A DNA stretch of 64,000 nucleotides from Paenibacillus sp. LHD-117 (GCF_030929555.1 NZ_JAVFVT010000037.1:17047-81046); one strand, 5' to 3'; counted from the stretch's first letter, positions 42,267 through 50,778 are shown. The notes: generated from the sequence alone by a model not told the origin. Translations and numbers: made by a program.

Positions 42267-44081
42267 CTATTGGCTAAATTGCTGTGTGAGCCATGCGCTT
42301 TGGGAATTCATTTGGTTAATATATTTCTCCATCGCGGTGAATTGTTTGTAATATCTATCTTCAATGTCCATTAATCTAAGTGTTAGACGATCCATCTGCG
42401 CTTTAAGCTCAATGTTCTCCTTGCCCATCGAATAGCTGTTTTCATTTGATGTCGTAGCCCCTGCTTTATCGGTAATTTCTTTAAAAAGGGTTGAAGCTCG
42501 ATCGTATAATCTTGTCGCAATTCCATCGCTGGATCCCGTAGCTCCGTCATTTGTGAACAAAGCCATAACTTCATCAGGGTTTTCAATTAATGCCTTCTTA
42601 AGCTTATCTTCATCGATATAGAGTTTTCCTCTATCAGCATATGTACCGCTTATCGATGTTCCGTTAATGTTCGTGTTTGATATCCCTATTTCTGTCAAGC
42701 TCTTTATTTGACCAGTAGGTATCCCGCTTACAGAGTCAGATAAAGATAAACGCATTCCGTTTAATCCGCTTGTAATCAAGGTATCATTGGATAACATGCC
42801 ACTTCTTGCACGTTCCTCCCAACGTTTTATTTCATCTTCATCCATTTCCTTTCGCTGTTCATCCGTAAGCGGTTGAAAACTTCTCTGTTTTTTCTCCAGC
42901 AATTCCTTATTCACTTCATCAAGTAGAGTGTTGTATTTCTCTACAAACGATTTGATTCGATCAACCACGGCATCGACATCTTGTGAAACACCAATGTCAA
43001 CCACGGTGTTACTCGTTTGTTTGGCAGTGAAAGTCATTCCAGCGATTGTAAAAGTATTAGAATCGTATTCCGCTTCGATTCCATTAAATAGAACCTTTGC
43101 ATTCGTCCCCAGCATCGAAATCGCTGACGAATTCACGTTCATTGTACTTTCGTCTATTCCTAATTTGTTCACAATATTATTGCCGTCATTATCGGAAACC
43201 GAAATGGGTTTACTTTTATCCGAATTATGGAAAGACATTTCACCATTGCTGTTAAGCCTTACGCTAATACCAACTTTATTCATTTGACCATTTATTTTAT
43301 CTACCAGACTACCTATGGTCGTTGTAGCAGTAATATCGAAATTGTAATCTTGCCCATCATAGTTAACCGTTAGTGCCTTAGTGCCAACTATACCTCCATC
43401 AACAAGACTGCTGCTCGTAGCAAAGCTTACCGTGCCCTCAGTAACCTCGGAAGAAGAGGTAAAACCGAATATATTACTGATATTATCGCCATTTGCTAGT
43501 TCAAGGTTGATTTGCGAGGATGCTCCTGTCTTGGCAGAAGTGAAGAATAGTCGATCCATATTAGCATCATACGACGCTTTCACTCCTGTCGAAGCTGATT
43601 CATTATTTATTGCGGTTACCAATTGATCAATGGAATCTCCCATTTTAATATTAATCGTTTTGGATCCCTTTTCACCCGTAATAATTAATTGCGTATCGCT
43701 GCTCAGACTTAAGCTCCCTAAAGTTTTGGTACTGCTTGCAGCGCCTGCCAAATCACCTGAATTAAGCGTTGCTGATTTGGCGAGCTGCTCAATTTTCATG
43801 CTGTATTGGCCCTCATTCGCCAAGGGTGACGCCGACACCGAAACTATGCTTTCCTGAGATGAAGACACTTTTTTCGTAAGATAACCCGATTGCAATTTCA
43901 TATCAAATGCAACATTTCTAAATTCTAAAATTTTGTTGTTCAGAGCTCGATAATCATCGCGTTTCCATTCCACAAGTTGCTTTTTTTGCGATAACTTATC
44001 AAGCGGCGCCCGCTGTGCAGTCATTAACTGTTTAATAATCGTATCCGTATCCATACCTGAAGCAAGTCCACCTATACGCAT
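42267..44081 (-). CDS. fliD: Flagellar filament cap protein FliD
   Basis: FliD (HAP2) caps the filament and guides flagellin assembly. The 604-residue protein starts with the typical MRIGGLASGMDTDTIIKQLM and ends with helices (KENIELKAQMDRLTLRLMDIEDRYYKQFTAMEKYINQMNSQS). The middle is variable beta-rich sequence. The gene is clearly richer in A+T than its neighbours, with many TTA, ATT and AAT codons. The ATG follows AAGGAGAG. It is downstream of flaG and upstream of fliS. Confidence 0.95.
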   Translation of the reverse strand: MRIGGLASGMDTDTIIKQLMTAQRAPLDKLSQKKQLVEWKRDDYRALNNKILEFRNVAFDMKLQSGYLTKKVSSSQESIVSVSASPLANEGQYSMKIEQLAKSATLNSGDLAGAASSTKTLGSLSLSSDTQLIITGEKGSKTINIKMGDSIDQLVTAINNESASTGVKASYDANMDRLFFTSAKTGASSQINLELANGDNISNIFGFTSSSEVTEGTVSFATSSSLVDGGIVGTKALTVNYDGQDYNFDITATTTIGSLVDKINGQMNKVGISVRLNSNGEMSFHNSDKSKPISVSDNDGNNIVNKLGIDESTMNVNSSAISMLGTNAKVLFNGIEAEYDSNTFTIAGMTFTAKQTSNTVVDIGVSQDVDAVVDRIKSFVEKYNTLLDEVNKELLEKKQRSFQPLTDEQRKEMDEDEIKRWEERARSGMLSNDTLITSGLNGMRLSLSDSVSGIPTGQIKSLTEIGISNTNINGTSISGTYADRGKLYIDEDKLKKALIENPDEVMALFTNDGATGSSDGIATRLYDRASTLFKEITDKAGATTSNENSYSMGKENIELKAQMDRLTLRLMDIEDRYYKQFTAMEKYINQMNSQSAWLTQQFSQ

Positions 44082-44119
44082 TCTACACTCTCCTTACTTT
44101 AATCGTTAATTCAAGTACG

Positions 44120-44524
44120 CTAACGTTTCTCATCTATTAGAATGCCTGCCATTTCCCATAGCTTCGCAACAAAGTCCAATGTCTTTTCAGGCGGGATTTC
44201 TCTTAAAACCTCTCCTGATTCACTGTCTAGCACTTTTACCGCAATCATTTTCGTCTTCTCATGAACCGAAAATTCCAGATTTGTTGCTTTGCCTTGCATA
44301 GCCTTAATAGCTCGATCAATAGCTTTCACTAATTGTTCGTCACTGACTGTAAAATGCTCTCCTCTGAGCTCCGCCGACTTCAACTCGTTCATATTTGTAA
44401 TGGCATACAAGGAAGATTCTAACGAATGTTGTGAGCCGGTTTTAATGAGGTCCGAAGAATCTTTTTTTGCAATTACTCGTTCAGGTGAGCCACCTATTCC
44501 GGTGTTTGATGTATTCACATTCAT
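44120..44524 (-). CDS. flaG: FlaG family flagellar protein (YvyC-like)
   Basis: A 134-residue protein with a disordered N-terminus and the FlaG domain (about 60-130: EFSVHEKTKMIAVKVLDSES, GEVLREIPPEKTLDFVAKL). FlaG affects filament length in several bacteria; its mechanism is not well known. It starts with ATG after GGAGGATTG and precedes fliD, as in Bacillus where yvyC sits between fliD and hag. Confidence 0.92.
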   Translation of the reverse strand: MNVNTSNTGIGGSPERVIAKKDSSDLIKTGSQHSLESSLYAITNMNELKSAELRGEHFTVSDEQLVKAIDRAIKAMQGKATNLEFSVHEKTKMIAVKVLDSESGEVLREIPPEKTLDFVAKLWEMAGILIDEKR

Positions 44525-44560
44525 TACAAATCAATCCTCCAAAATATGCTTTTACACTAT

Positions 44561-44588
44561 TTATCGGTTATTTTTTGTCAGAAGATTA
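44561..44588 (-). promoter_or_regulatory. Possible SigD promoter of flaG-fliD-fliS-fliT
   Basis: On the minus strand, TAAT (44588-44585), 16-base spacer and ACCGATAA (44568-44561). Compared with the SigD consensus TAAA-N15-GCCGATAT it is degenerate, but it lies directly upstream of the flaG ribosome binding site. Confidence 0.5.
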
Positions 44589-44598
44589 GATAAAAGCA

Positions 44599-44630
44599 GA
44601 AAAACCCTTAGAAGTTCTAAGGGTTTTTTC
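44599..44630. terminator. Terminator of hag
   Basis: AAAACCCTTAGAA (44601-44613) and TTCTAAGGGTTTT (44615-44627), with A-runs and T-runs on both sides. Confidence 0.92.
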
Positions 44631-44646
44631 TCTGTTAAATATGAAA

Positions 44647-45888
44647 TTAACGAAGCAATTGCAGTACGCCTTGCGGCTGTTGGTTAGCTTGTGCAAGCAT
44701 GGCTTGGGAAGCTTGTGTAAGGATGTTGTTCTTCGTGAAGTTCATCATTTCTTTAGCCATGTCGACGTCACGTACACGGGACTCAGCAGCTGTCAGGTTC
44801 TCCGAAGAAGTGTTCAGGTTGTTAATTGTGTGCTCCAAACGGTTTTGAACAGCACCCAGTTTCGAGCGTTCAGCGGAAACTTTTTGAATCGCTTGGTCAA
44901 CTACTTTAATCGCAGTAGCAGCTTGAGATTGAGTACCAATTTGCAAGCTATTTACGCCCAAAGTGGACGCTCTCATGTCTTCTACAGACAAATTCATAGT
45001 TTGGCCAGTGTTTGAACCAATTTGGAAAGTAGCAGAGCCATCGGAGCGAGCATCTTTTGCTTTTACGCCCTCAGAAAAGTTTGAAAGTACGTTCGAAGCA
45101 GCGTCCTTACGCGTACCAGTCGCAGTCTTTACCTCGAAAGATAAACCATTAATCTGTGCAGCCGTACCAGCAGCCGCACCGTCTACAGTAAGTACACCTG
45201 CGGCAAGTGCAGCAGTGCCGACAGTAGCGTTAAGATTAATTTGTGTAAGGACATCGTCCATATCATCTGCTGCTGCGGCAACTGTGTAACTTGCTGTTTG
45301 TTGTGTTCCGTTTACGGACCACGTTGCAGTGATTGTATCACCAACTGCGATACCAATGTTATTACCGCTAGCATCTGTTACTGCGGTTAGAAGAGTTGCT
45401 CCTACAACACCAGCAGCGAGATTGCCACTGTTCACAACTGTTCCAGTTGCTGCCGTTTGAGCGCCACCCATGCTACCATTAAGTAACGACTTGGTGTTGA
45501 ATTCAGTTGTATTAGCAATACGTTCGATTTCAGTACCCAATTGAGTCATTTCATCTTGAAGATTTTTACGGTCCTGAGTCGTATTCGTGTCATTGGAAGA
45601 TTGAACAGATAGCTCACGCATACGTTGGAGAATACTATGTGTTTCGTTTAATGCACCCTCAGCCGTCTGGATCATAGAGATGCCGTCTTGAGAGTTTTTG
45701 GAAGCCATATCCAAACCGCGAATTTGGCCACGCATTTTCTCGGAAATTGCAAGACCTGCAGCGTCGTCACCAGCGCGGTTAATACGCAGACCGGAAGACA
45801 ATTTCTCCAGAGATTTGCTTGCACCTGCATTGTTACTTGCCAATTGGCGGTGCGTGTTCAAAGCAGCGATATTGTGGTTGATAATCAT
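44647..45888 (-). CDS. hag: Flagellin
   Basis: The filament subunit, 413 residues. The N-terminal D0/D1 (MIINHNIAALNTHRQLASNN, GLAISEKMRGQIRGLDMASK) and C-terminal D1/D0 (NLTAAESRVRDVDMAKEMM, QASQAMLAQANQQPQGVLQL) are well conserved. Between them lies a variable Ala/Thr/Gly-rich insert of about 130 residues (around 150-280), absent from the 304-residue B. subtilis Hag and probably exposed on the filament. I chose the ATG at 45888 with AGGGAGGA 7 bases upstream. The gene has a SigD promoter and a CsrA-type leader, so it should be under FlgM and CsrA-FliW control. Confidence 0.97.
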   Translation of the reverse strand: MIINHNIAALNTHRQLASNNAGASKSLEKLSSGLRINRAGDDAAGLAISEKMRGQIRGLDMASKNSQDGISMIQTAEGALNETHSILQRMRELSVQSSNDTNTTQDRKNLQDEMTQLGTEIERIANTTEFNTKSLLNGSMGGAQTAATGTVVNSGNLAAGVVGATLLTAVTDASGNNIGIAVGDTITATWSVNGTQQTASYTVAAAADDMDDVLTQINLNATVGTAALAAGVLTVDGAAAGTAAQINGLSFEVKTATGTRKDAASNVLSNFSEGVKAKDARSDGSATFQIGSNTGQTMNLSVEDMRASTLGVNSLQIGTQSQAATAIKVVDQAIQKVSAERSKLGAVQNRLEHTINNLNTSSENLTAAESRVRDVDMAKEMMNFTKNNILTQASQAMLAQANQQPQGVLQLLR

Positions 45889-45895
45889 GAATATT

Positions 45896-45934
45896 TCCTC
45901 CCTGAAATGTTCGAATTTCCGCATCCTTGCGGAA
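45896..45934 (-). promoter_or_regulatory. CsrA-binding leader of hag: AGGA hairpin plus Shine-Dalgarno site
   Basis: On the minus strand, TTCCGC-AAGGAT-GCGGAA (45934-45917) makes a 6-bp stem with GGA in a hexaloop, the ideal CsrA site. The Shine-Dalgarno AGGGAGGA (45903-45896) is a second GGA site 13 bases downstream. In B. subtilis CsrA binds the same pair of elements (BS2 and BS1) to block hag translation, relieved by FliW. Confidence 0.8.
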
Positions 45935-45938
45935 GCTT

Positions 45939-45968
45939 ACGATAATAGTTCGGCCGCACTATTATCGT
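45939..45968 (-). other. Perfect 11-bp stem-loop in the hag leader
   Basis: ACGATAATAGT (45939-45949) and ACTATTATCGT (45958-45968) with an 8-base GC-rich loop. It starts close to the expected SigD start point, so it would form a 5'-end hairpin of the hag mRNA, which often stabilises transcripts. Confidence 0.75.
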
Positions 45969-45978
45969 GCTACTATAT

Positions 45979-46005
45979 TTATCGGCTGTATCAATCAAAT
46001 GTTTA
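45979..46005 (-). promoter_or_regulatory. SigD promoter of hag
   Basis: On the minus strand, TAAA (46005-46002), 15-base spacer and GCCGATAA (45986-45979), a near-perfect match to TAAA-N15-GCCGATAT. The -35 lies just beyond the csrA stop codon. Confidence 0.92.
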
Positions 46006-46020
46006 TAGCCTGTTCGAAAA

Positions 46021-46242
46021 TTATTTATTGAAAAGTTTTGTTACATCCTCTAAGGATAGAGGTCTGTTTGCGGCACGGTTTTCGTCCTGAATAGCCATGT
46101 AAATCTCCTTGCGGTAGATATCAACATCCTTCGGTGCGCGAATGCCCAACTTCACGTTATCGCCTTCTACGCCTAGGATCATGATCTCAACATTGGCCCC
46201 GATCATGATGGACTCATTACTTTTGCGCGATAATACCAGCAT
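46021..46242 (-). CDS. csrA: Carbon storage regulator CsrA
   Basis: A 73-residue RNA-binding protein that represses translation by binding GGA hairpins. It shows the classic MLVLSRKSNESIMIG start and VKLGIRAPKDVDIYRKEIY, with the RNA-contact Arg residues. The start follows GGAGGAGGTAAGGT. It lies 14 bases downstream of fliW; FliW binds and inhibits CsrA. Its main target here is probably hag, whose leader carries the matching site about 100 bases away. Confidence 0.97.
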   Translation of the reverse strand: MLVLSRKSNESIMIGANVEIMILGVEGDNVKLGIRAPKDVDIYRKEIYMAIQDENRAANRPLSLEDVTKLFNK

Positions 46243-46256
46243 ACCTTACCTCCTCC

Positions 46257-46649
46257 TTATGTTCGATGAATTGGCGCACGCGAGCTGTATGTATGTTCAT
46301 GAAGAATGAGCTGCTTTCCTTTACCTGTTCTAGTGTTAAGGATGATTGGAGCAAGCAAGTTGACGGTTGCACCCACTAGGTCTAAAGGAATAGTCATAAC
46401 TGACCATACTTCAACATCTGCTTCACTTTCGATCTCAAGTTCCTCCTTCACGCTATCGGGAAGCTTCCATTCATATTCAGGATAGAACATGAACGGACTC
46501 GCAACCAACAAGGAAACTTCAGAATCATCCTCCGCTTTCATTAGTTTCATGGGTAACTCATCACCCATCTCTTCAAACACAAATTGCTTCACATGCTCGA
46601 ATCCGGGTATACCTTGCTCAAATTGATACCGAACGATATTAGTATTCAC
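46257..46649 (-). CDS. fliW: Flagellar assembly factor FliW
   Basis: FliW is the 130-residue antagonist of CsrA that also binds flagellin, sensing free Hag. Family features are RYQFEQGIPGFEHVKQFVFE near the start and NLLAPIILNTRTGKGKQLIL near the end. It starts at GTG after GGAGGTC. Together with csrA and hag it makes the partner-switch known from B. subtilis. Confidence 0.96.
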   Translation of the reverse strand: MNTNIVRYQFEQGIPGFEHVKQFVFEEMGDELPMKLMKAEDDSEVSLLVASPFMFYPEYEWKLPDSVKEELEIESEADVEVWSVMTIPLDLVGATVNLLAPIILNTRTGKGKQLILHEHTYSSRAPIHRT

Positions 46650-46683
46650 AACATGACCTCCAAGACATGAATTCTAGATCATT

Positions 46684-46731
46684 AAAACAAAAACTATAGA
46701 CCTCTAGCGTCTTGCGCTGATGATCTATAGT
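46684..46731 (-). terminator. Terminator between yviE and fliW
   Basis: ACTATAGA (46693-46700) and TCTATAGT (46724-46731), with inner AGCG/CGCT. The minus strand continues TTTTTGTTTT. It would end or attenuate the flgM-yviE transcript before fliW-csrA. Confidence 0.78.
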
Positions 46732-46749
46732 CGTAAAATAATACGCTTT

Positions 46750-47316
46750 TTAAAGCAGCTGATCAATTCGGGGGGGAATAATTTCAACTTTAGGATATCG
46801 GTTCATGTAGATGTCCAGCTTACCCCGTTCATATTCGTGAATAGGCTTGTTCACCTGAACATTGAGATTGACTCTTCCTGGCGTTGTATCTATCGTTAGC
46901 TCACCGGGAATATACTCCATATCAATATTATCGAACGAAGCCTCCCCCCGGAAATCGTACTCGGGGAACGTTCTTTGCCATTCCCTCGCCATCTGTGCGA
47001 TCGGATTGCCTCCCAGATGGATTGCCGCCATCTGGTCACCTTTCTCAACAATGCGGGCTATGCCTTGAAGCGCAATGTCTTTCGCCATGGAATAAATTTT
47101 ATTCATGGTTTCTAGATTGTTGCCCAGTCCCAGAGCGTCCCACACGCGATCTTGATTAATTTCAAGGCGGCCTGCAGTCGTACGAAACTGCTGGTCTGGT
47201 CTCACTTGCTCCATATCTACCTTTGCTTTAGGCTGCTCCAGATGCTGCCTTCCGATATCCGCATCGATTGAAAGTGATGCATGCGTCAGATTGATTTGAA
47301 TCTGAGGTATTCGCAT
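46750..47316 (-). CDS. yviE: YviE-like flagellar-locus protein (DUF6470)
   Basis: A 188-residue protein in the position of B. subtilis yviE, between flgL and fliW. It starts MRIPQIQINLTHASLSIDAD, and its C-terminal part has alternating strands (GELTIDTTPGRVNLNVQVNK, GKLDIYMNRYPKVEIIPP). No signal peptide or membrane segment. Its role is unknown, though its conserved place suggests a link with flagella. The ATG follows GGGAGGATTC, 10 bases after flgL. Confidence 0.85.
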   Translation of the reverse strand: MRIPQIQINLTHASLSIDADIGRQHLEQPKAKVDMEQVRPDQQFRTTAGRLEINQDRVWDALGLGNNLETMNKIYSMAKDIALQGIARIVEKGDQMAAIHLGGNPIAQMAREWQRTFPEYDFRGEASFDNIDMEYIPGELTIDTTPGRVNLNVQVNKPIHEYERGKLDIYMNRYPKVEIIPPRIDQLL

Positions 47317-47325
47317 GAATCCTCC

Positions 47326-48297
47326 CTATCTCAGAAAGTCGACCAAGCTGGGACGAATAAGCTGAGCGCCTACTGATAATGAGGCTTGGTAAACATTCTC
47401 TTCAGTCTTCATGTTCGTGATAACTTCAGCCATATCCGCATCTTCCGTCTTTGCTTGAACGGTCTTGAGATTAATCGTAATATCATCCAATCTCTGTTGA
47501 ACGATGCCTACGCGATTAATTCTCGCTCCTACTTCAGCCCTCTTTGTTAGCATGGTGTTCATGCGGGTATCCACTTGTTCAATTAATTTAGAAATACCGA
47601 CTTGATCGCCCGCCCCCAACATGTCATGCGCTCGTTGAAGTAGCAAAAAGACATTATCGCTGCTTTCAATTTCGGCTTGCGTTGCCGTTGGTGAAATGCC
47701 TTCCCCAAATACTTCATTGCCAACCAGATTAATTCCTAATTTCATGCTCGCGGCTAATTCATATTGAATGGAGCCGTTATCCGAGCTTACTTGAAATGCT
47801 TTTAATAGTGGAGGAACAGCTATCAAATCCGGCGTTCCCTCTACCCCCATTGTCGGATATGGCTTTTCGCCTGTAAACTCTCCGTTAAATACTTGTTTTC
47901 CGTTGAATTGGCTGTTTCCTATTTCGACCATTTGATTATATAACTGAGATACTTCCACTTTGATTGCGTCCAGGCTTGTTTGCTCCATGGCCCCGTTCGC
48001 GCCTTTGACAAGAAGCTCCCTGAAACGTTGCATAATATCTCCGGCCTGCCCAACTGTCGTATCGGTATATTCAAGCATGGAGAGCGAAGAACTTACATTC
48101 TTCGTATACTGGTCATTCGCATCCAACTCGCTGCGATAGCGTAGCGCAAACGTGATCCCTACGGGGTCGTCGGAAGGTTTGTTGATCTTCATGCCCGTGG
48201 AGAGCTGATTCTGCAACGTATTCATACGCCCGAGATTATTCGAAATATTACGAAGCAACTGCGTATTCATCATGGATTGGGTTACGCGCAAGGACAT
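47326..48297 (-). CDS. flgL: Flagellar hook-associated protein 3 (FlgL)
   Basis: FlgL joins hook-associated FlgK to the filament. The 323-residue protein resembles flagellin at both ends: SLRVTQSMMNTQLLRNISNN, TGMKINKPSDDPVG, and a C-terminal helix (DADMAEVITNMKTEENVYQA). The start codon follows GGAGG. It is 28 bases downstream of flgK. Confidence 0.96.
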   Translation of the reverse strand: MSLRVTQSMMNTQLLRNISNNLGRMNTLQNQLSTGMKINKPSDDPVGITFALRYRSELDANDQYTKNVSSSLSMLEYTDTTVGQAGDIMQRFRELLVKGANGAMEQTSLDAIKVEVSQLYNQMVEIGNSQFNGKQVFNGEFTGEKPYPTMGVEGTPDLIAVPPLLKAFQVSSDNGSIQYELAASMKLGINLVGNEVFGEGISPTATQAEIESSDNVFLLLQRAHDMLGAGDQVGISKLIEQVDTRMNTMLTKRAEVGARINRVGIVQQRLDDITINLKTVQAKTEDADMAEVITNMKTEENVYQASLSVGAQLIRPSLVDFLR

Positions 48298-48324
48298 CGC
48301 CAGTTACCTCCTTCAATGTTCTTA

Positions 48325-49884
48325 TTAGAGGCCAACGCGGCCCATTCCGTTAATTACTTTGTCTAATATTTCATCGATCATAGTCATATTACGAGCCGCT
48401 GCGTTATAAGCATGTTGGAATCTGATCATATTGGACATTTCCTCATCCAATGATACGCCGCTGACGGACTGCCTGCGCGAATCCACCTGCTCTACAATAA
48501 TTTGCTGGTTCGTTTGCATTCGTGTCGCTTCCGCGGCTTGTACGCCGAGCTGGCCGACAACGGAACGGAAGTAAGCATCTACCGTATTCATGTTTTTGTC
48601 GGTACCGGAATCGAAGTCAAAACGAACATCCCGCATTTGAGAGAACAACACGGCCAGCGAGTTATTCCCGTTGATGACCGTCTCCGTCCCATCCGCGTTC
48701 ATGGTTACTCGCATTGACGTAGCGATCAGGTTAGAGTTGGCAACAATAGCCGGGTTAAGCGTGATGTTGCCTGCCGTCAAGCCTGTAGTGCCGCCCGAGG
48801 CATCCGTAAAGAATGGTAATCCGCCCTCGCCGTCTGCAAGACTATAACCAAGCTGATGAAGGCCGTTCAAGCCGTTTACGGTTACCGTCGTATCTTCTGT
48901 CAAAGTACGGGTTGCACCGCTATATGTGACGCCATTCAGCACGGTTCCTTCCGGCAGAACAGAGCCCTTCGGCAATGTGATTTCGAATTCGCCATATGCC
49001 ATCGTTTGAACCATTCGATCCAGTTCGCCAATATACCCTTCAACAAAATGATCCCGGGAATGAATGGTGCCGTAGATCGCGCCGCTGTTCAAATCACCGG
49101 ATTCAAAAGCGCTTGTGATCGCTGCCATGTCAAGAGCCGTATTGGTTGAACCTTGTACCAATTGCACTCCGCCCATAGTAATGCTATAACCGGTTGCTTG
49201 TTCTTCGACTTTCACATTAACAAGTCCGGACAATTGATCCGTAAGCAGATCTCTTTGGTCTCGAAGATCGTTGGCGTTGTCGCCAAGGCCTTCTACTCTT
49301 CTAATTTCGCCGTTCAGCTGGGCAATGCTTGTTGTAAGAGAATTAACAGTATTCATGTTAATTTCAACATTCTCAGTCAGATCGGCCTTTAGATCGCCAA
49401 GCTGCTTGGCCGTATAATTAAACGCATCCACCATTGCCATGGTCTGTTCCATAACCACTTTGCGTCCATCCGCGTTCTCGGGGTTTTTGCTGAGATCCGA
49501 CCATGCATTCCAGAAGTTGGAGATGACTGTTCGCATTCCCGTATCGCTTGGCTCGTTGACGATACCCTCCAGCTTGGAGAGCGTATCCAGTTGTACAGAG
49601 AAATTGCCTTGCGATTTGTATTCATTCCGGAACTGATTATCCAGAAACTTCTCACGTATGCGGGTGATCGAGCTGGCTTCCACACCTGTGCCAAGCTGGC
49701 CGGCCGCTACTGACTTTGAATAACCAACCGCTTCGATCGGCCTGGAAGCCGTCATGTTCACCACTTGCCGCGAATAGCCTGCAGTATTGGCGTTCGCAAT
49801 ATTATGACCGGTTGTATTCAAAGCGGATTGCGTCGTGAATAAGCTTCGCCGAGCCGTCTCTAAGCCATGAAATGTAGATGCCAT
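48325..49884 (-). CDS. flgK: Flagellar hook-associated protein 1 (FlgK)
   Basis: FlgK is the first hook-filament junction protein. The 519 residues show the flagellar rod/hook signature at the start (STFHGLETARRSLFTTQSAL, NTTGHNIANANTAGYSRQVV) and the C-terminal SGVSLDEEMSNMIRFQHAYN and MTMIDEILDKVINGMG. Length and ends are typical. It is 19 bases downstream of flgN. Confidence 0.97.
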   Translation of the reverse strand: MASTFHGLETARRSLFTTQSALNTTGHNIANANTAGYSRQVVNMTASRPIEAVGYSKSVAAGQLGTGVEASSITRIREKFLDNQFRNEYKSQGNFSVQLDTLSKLEGIVNEPSDTGMRTVISNFWNAWSDLSKNPENADGRKVVMEQTMAMVDAFNYTAKQLGDLKADLTENVEINMNTVNSLTTSIAQLNGEIRRVEGLGDNANDLRDQRDLLTDQLSGLVNVKVEEQATGYSITMGGVQLVQGSTNTALDMAAITSAFESGDLNSGAIYGTIHSRDHFVEGYIGELDRMVQTMAYGEFEITLPKGSVLPEGTVLNGVTYSGATRTLTEDTTVTVNGLNGLHQLGYSLADGEGGLPFFTDASGGTTGLTAGNITLNPAIVANSNLIATSMRVTMNADGTETVINGNNSLAVLFSQMRDVRFDFDSGTDKNMNTVDAYFRSVVGQLGVQAAEATRMQTNQQIIVEQVDSRRQSVSGVSLDEEMSNMIRFQHAYNAAARNMTMIDEILDKVINGMGRVGL

Positions 49885-49902
49885 ATATCGTACCTCGCTT
49901 AT

Positions 49903-50409
49903 CTATGTTTTCATATTAAATTTGCCGCTGCGGTTCTGAACCAGACCTTGCACCGCTTTATGATAAGTAACATCTTCATCTTCGGGACCCAGAAGCAAAT
50001 CCTGCGTGAAATGCAAATATTCCAACGTCATCCTGACGAGCTGCTGATTGAACTCATTAATGTCTTGAAGCTCCGTTATGACACCGTTCAATTCCTTCCA
50101 CAACTTGGAGAGCTGCGTCTTCTCTTCCACATGAAACACGGCTTGGATGAGCTTCTCCATCTTGAAAGAACGCTGAGCGCCCGTTAACTTCTGCGAGAGC
50201 ATATATTTGCCAACAAGGAAGGTCCGATTCTTCTCAAGCTCCACAATGCGCTCAAGCATTTTCTTCTCTTTGCCGGAAATATACGCTATCCCGTCAATAT
50301 GATTATTCCTGATCGCTTCCGTCTTCGCTTTGCCGTATTCGATCAGTTGACGGTGCTCGTTCGTCAGCTCTTGAAGCACGATCAAAATTTGCCCAATATG
50401 TTCATTCAT
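49903..50409 (-). CDS. flgN: FlgN-like chaperone of FlgK and FlgL
   Basis: A 168-residue, mostly helical protein in the position of flgN (YvyG), between flgM and flgK. It starts MNEHIGQILIVLQELTNEHR; the helical pattern and length match FlgN chaperones, which hold hook-associated proteins for export. The start follows AAAGGAG. Conservation is modest, but the locus is clear. Confidence 0.88.
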   Translation of the reverse strand: MNEHIGQILIVLQELTNEHRQLIEYGKAKTEAIRNNHIDGIAYISGKEKKMLERIVELEKNRTFLVGKYMLSQKLTGAQRSFKMEKLIQAVFHVEEKTQLSKLWKELNGVITELQDINEFNQQLVRMTLEYLHFTQDLLLGPEDEDVTYHKAVQGLVQNRSGKFNMKT

Positions 50410-50415
50410 CGAACA

Positions 50416-50682
50416 TTACTCCTTTAGGTAAGGCAATAATTTCTCTGCAATCTTACCCGCTTCCACGTGGTACGTCCCCGATGCGACCGACTGCTTCAAT
50501 TCGTTAATCCGTTCCGCGCGCTCCGAGCTGCCAAGCTTGCTCGTCGACAGCATTTCCTTGGCTGCGGCCGAAATTTGGACCTCGTCCTTCTGTTTGGTCT
50601 TCTTGCCTTCATTCGCACGGAATTCAGATTGTTTCTGATAGGGGTTGGCGCCGCCGATGCGATTCGTTTCGTTTATCTTCAA
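50416..50682 (-). CDS. flgM: Anti-sigma-D factor FlgM
   Basis: FlgM holds SigD inactive until it is exported or titrated after hook completion. I chose the TTG at 50682 (LKINETNRIGG, 88 residues, the length of B. subtilis FlgM) with GAGGTGG 5 bases upstream. The longer open frame would start inside the SigD promoter, so it cannot be used from that transcript. The C-terminal SigD-binding helices are present: DEVQISAAAKEML and ERAERINELKQSVASGTYHV. It leads flgM-flgN-flgK-flgL-yviE from a SigD promoter, which gives SigD negative autoregulation. Confidence 0.93.
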   Translation of the reverse strand: MKINETNRIGGANPYQKQSEFRANEGKKTKQKDEVQISAAAKEMLSTSKLGSSERAERINELKQSVASGTYHVEAGKIAEKLLPYLKE

Positions 50683-50710
50683 TTTATCCACCTCATTATT
50701 TGCAAGAACT

Positions 50711-50747
50711 AAAAAAGCCGAATACCTTATGCAAGTATTATCGGCTT
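50711..50747 (-). terminator. Terminator after yvyF, overlapping the flgM SigD promoter
   Basis: On the minus strand, GCCGATAATAC and GTATTCGGC form an imperfect hairpin followed by TTTTTT. Its first arm is the -10 element of the SigD promoter, so SigD transcripts start inside it and lack the hairpin. Confidence 0.7.
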
Positions 50748-50764
50748 TAGTCAAGTATTATTTA
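50738..50764 (-). promoter_or_regulatory. SigD promoter of the flgM operon
   Basis: On the minus strand, TAAA (50764-50761), 15-base spacer and GCCGATAA (50745-50738), the same -10 as at hag. Confidence 0.92.
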
Positions 50765-50778
50765 ATAGTATTGAGAAT

